Positions 63,974 through 64,000 of a stretch of 64,000 nucleotides of DNA are shown in pieces. The stretch comes from Pseudomonas typographi. Its GTDB lineage: Bacteria; Pseudomonadota; Gammaproteobacteria; Pseudomonadales; Pseudomonadaceae. Location of the stretch: assembly GCF_014694385.1 (NCBI RefSeq), contig NZ_JAAOCA010000009.1, positions 62,001-126,000 on the forward strand, given 5' to 3'. A program made the position numbers and the translations under genes. The notes below the pieces were generated by a model, which did no database searches, was not told where the DNA came from, and saw nothing but the letters and a program-made list of their open reading frames with translations. How positions within the stretch are numbered: position 1 is the first letter of the stretch; each line of letters begins with the position of its first letter.

Positions 63974-64000
63974 CAACGGTACCTCAAGGGTCGGCTCACG

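Noticed and set aside
63972..64000. Possible last codons of phnK at the window edge
   Set aside because: The order predicts phnK here and a TGA overlapping the phnL ATG is present, but the few residues visible do not look like a PhnK C-terminus, so it is not annotated.

Overview
The window looks like a stretch of chromosome from a fluorescent Pseudomonas (putida/fluorescens type). The case rests on high G+C, AGGAG-type ribosome sites, and several Pseudomonas-style loci: a complete lower nicotinate (nic) pathway, phosphatidylcholine synthase, galU, ahpC/ahpF, acnB, DUF1652 and DUF1883 proteins, a Gac/Rsm-type small RNA and a LexA box. I saw no rRNA, tRNA, insertion sequence, prophage or CRISPR array. 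Species cannot be fixed from the sequence alone.

Layout. 1-1603: end of a branched-chain amino-acid ABC operon (livK, start of livH). 1944-4512: DUF2288 protein, a membrane MHYT-GGDEF cyclase and phosphatidylcholine synthase. 4662-10486: hydantoin-type racemase, a LysR regulator, a class III aminotransferase and a TRAP transporter. 10613-13534: AEC-type transporter diverging from a class II aldolase, then a PL7 alginate lyase. 13593-24793: a D-amino-acid derivative cluster with a LysR regulator, N-carbamoyl-D-amino-acid hydrolase, D-amino-acid aminotransferase, a peptide-type ABC transporter with fused ATPases, N-acyl-D-amino-acid deacylase, RidA and D-amino-acid dehydrogenase. Three copies of a TAACC-N3-GGTTA palindrome lie in front of these units and suggest one regulon.

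24790-33668: HAD phosphatase, then a LexA-box-preceded pair of a FAN1-type nuclease and an XPD/DinG-type helicase with an N-terminal PD-(D/E)XK nuclease domain, followed by phosphoglucomutase and a UvrD-like helicase. 33790-38305: exported alpha/beta hydrolase, a two-component system and small Pseudomonas proteins. 38469-41658: galU, glutathione reductase and two overlapping LuxR-type regulators. 41916-44272: an OxyR-like site, then ahpC and ahpF. 44374-44491: an RsmX-like small RNA with five GGA-loop hairpins and a terminator. 44842-49341: a CptA-type phosphoethanolamine transferase and aconitase B, separated by a bidirectional terminator, with a nested inverted repeat upstream of acnB. 49751-52147: small conserved proteins and a formaldehyde-dehydrogenase-like enzyme.

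52225-59899: the nicotinate lower pathway. NicC hydroxylates 6-hydroxynicotinate, NicX opens the ring, and NicD, NicF and NicE convert the product to fumarate, with transporter NicT and regulator NicR. An xdhC-like Mo-enzyme maturation gene sits in the cluster, but the nicotinate hydroxylase NicAB is not in the window. GTATAC-centred palindromes in front of xdhC, nicC and nicX are candidate NicR operators. 59896-60678 is a frameshifted, truncated MFS pseudogene. 60794-63973 is the distal part of a C-P lyase (phosphonate) operon, phnL-phnM-phnN-phnP, cut by the window edge upstream of phnL.
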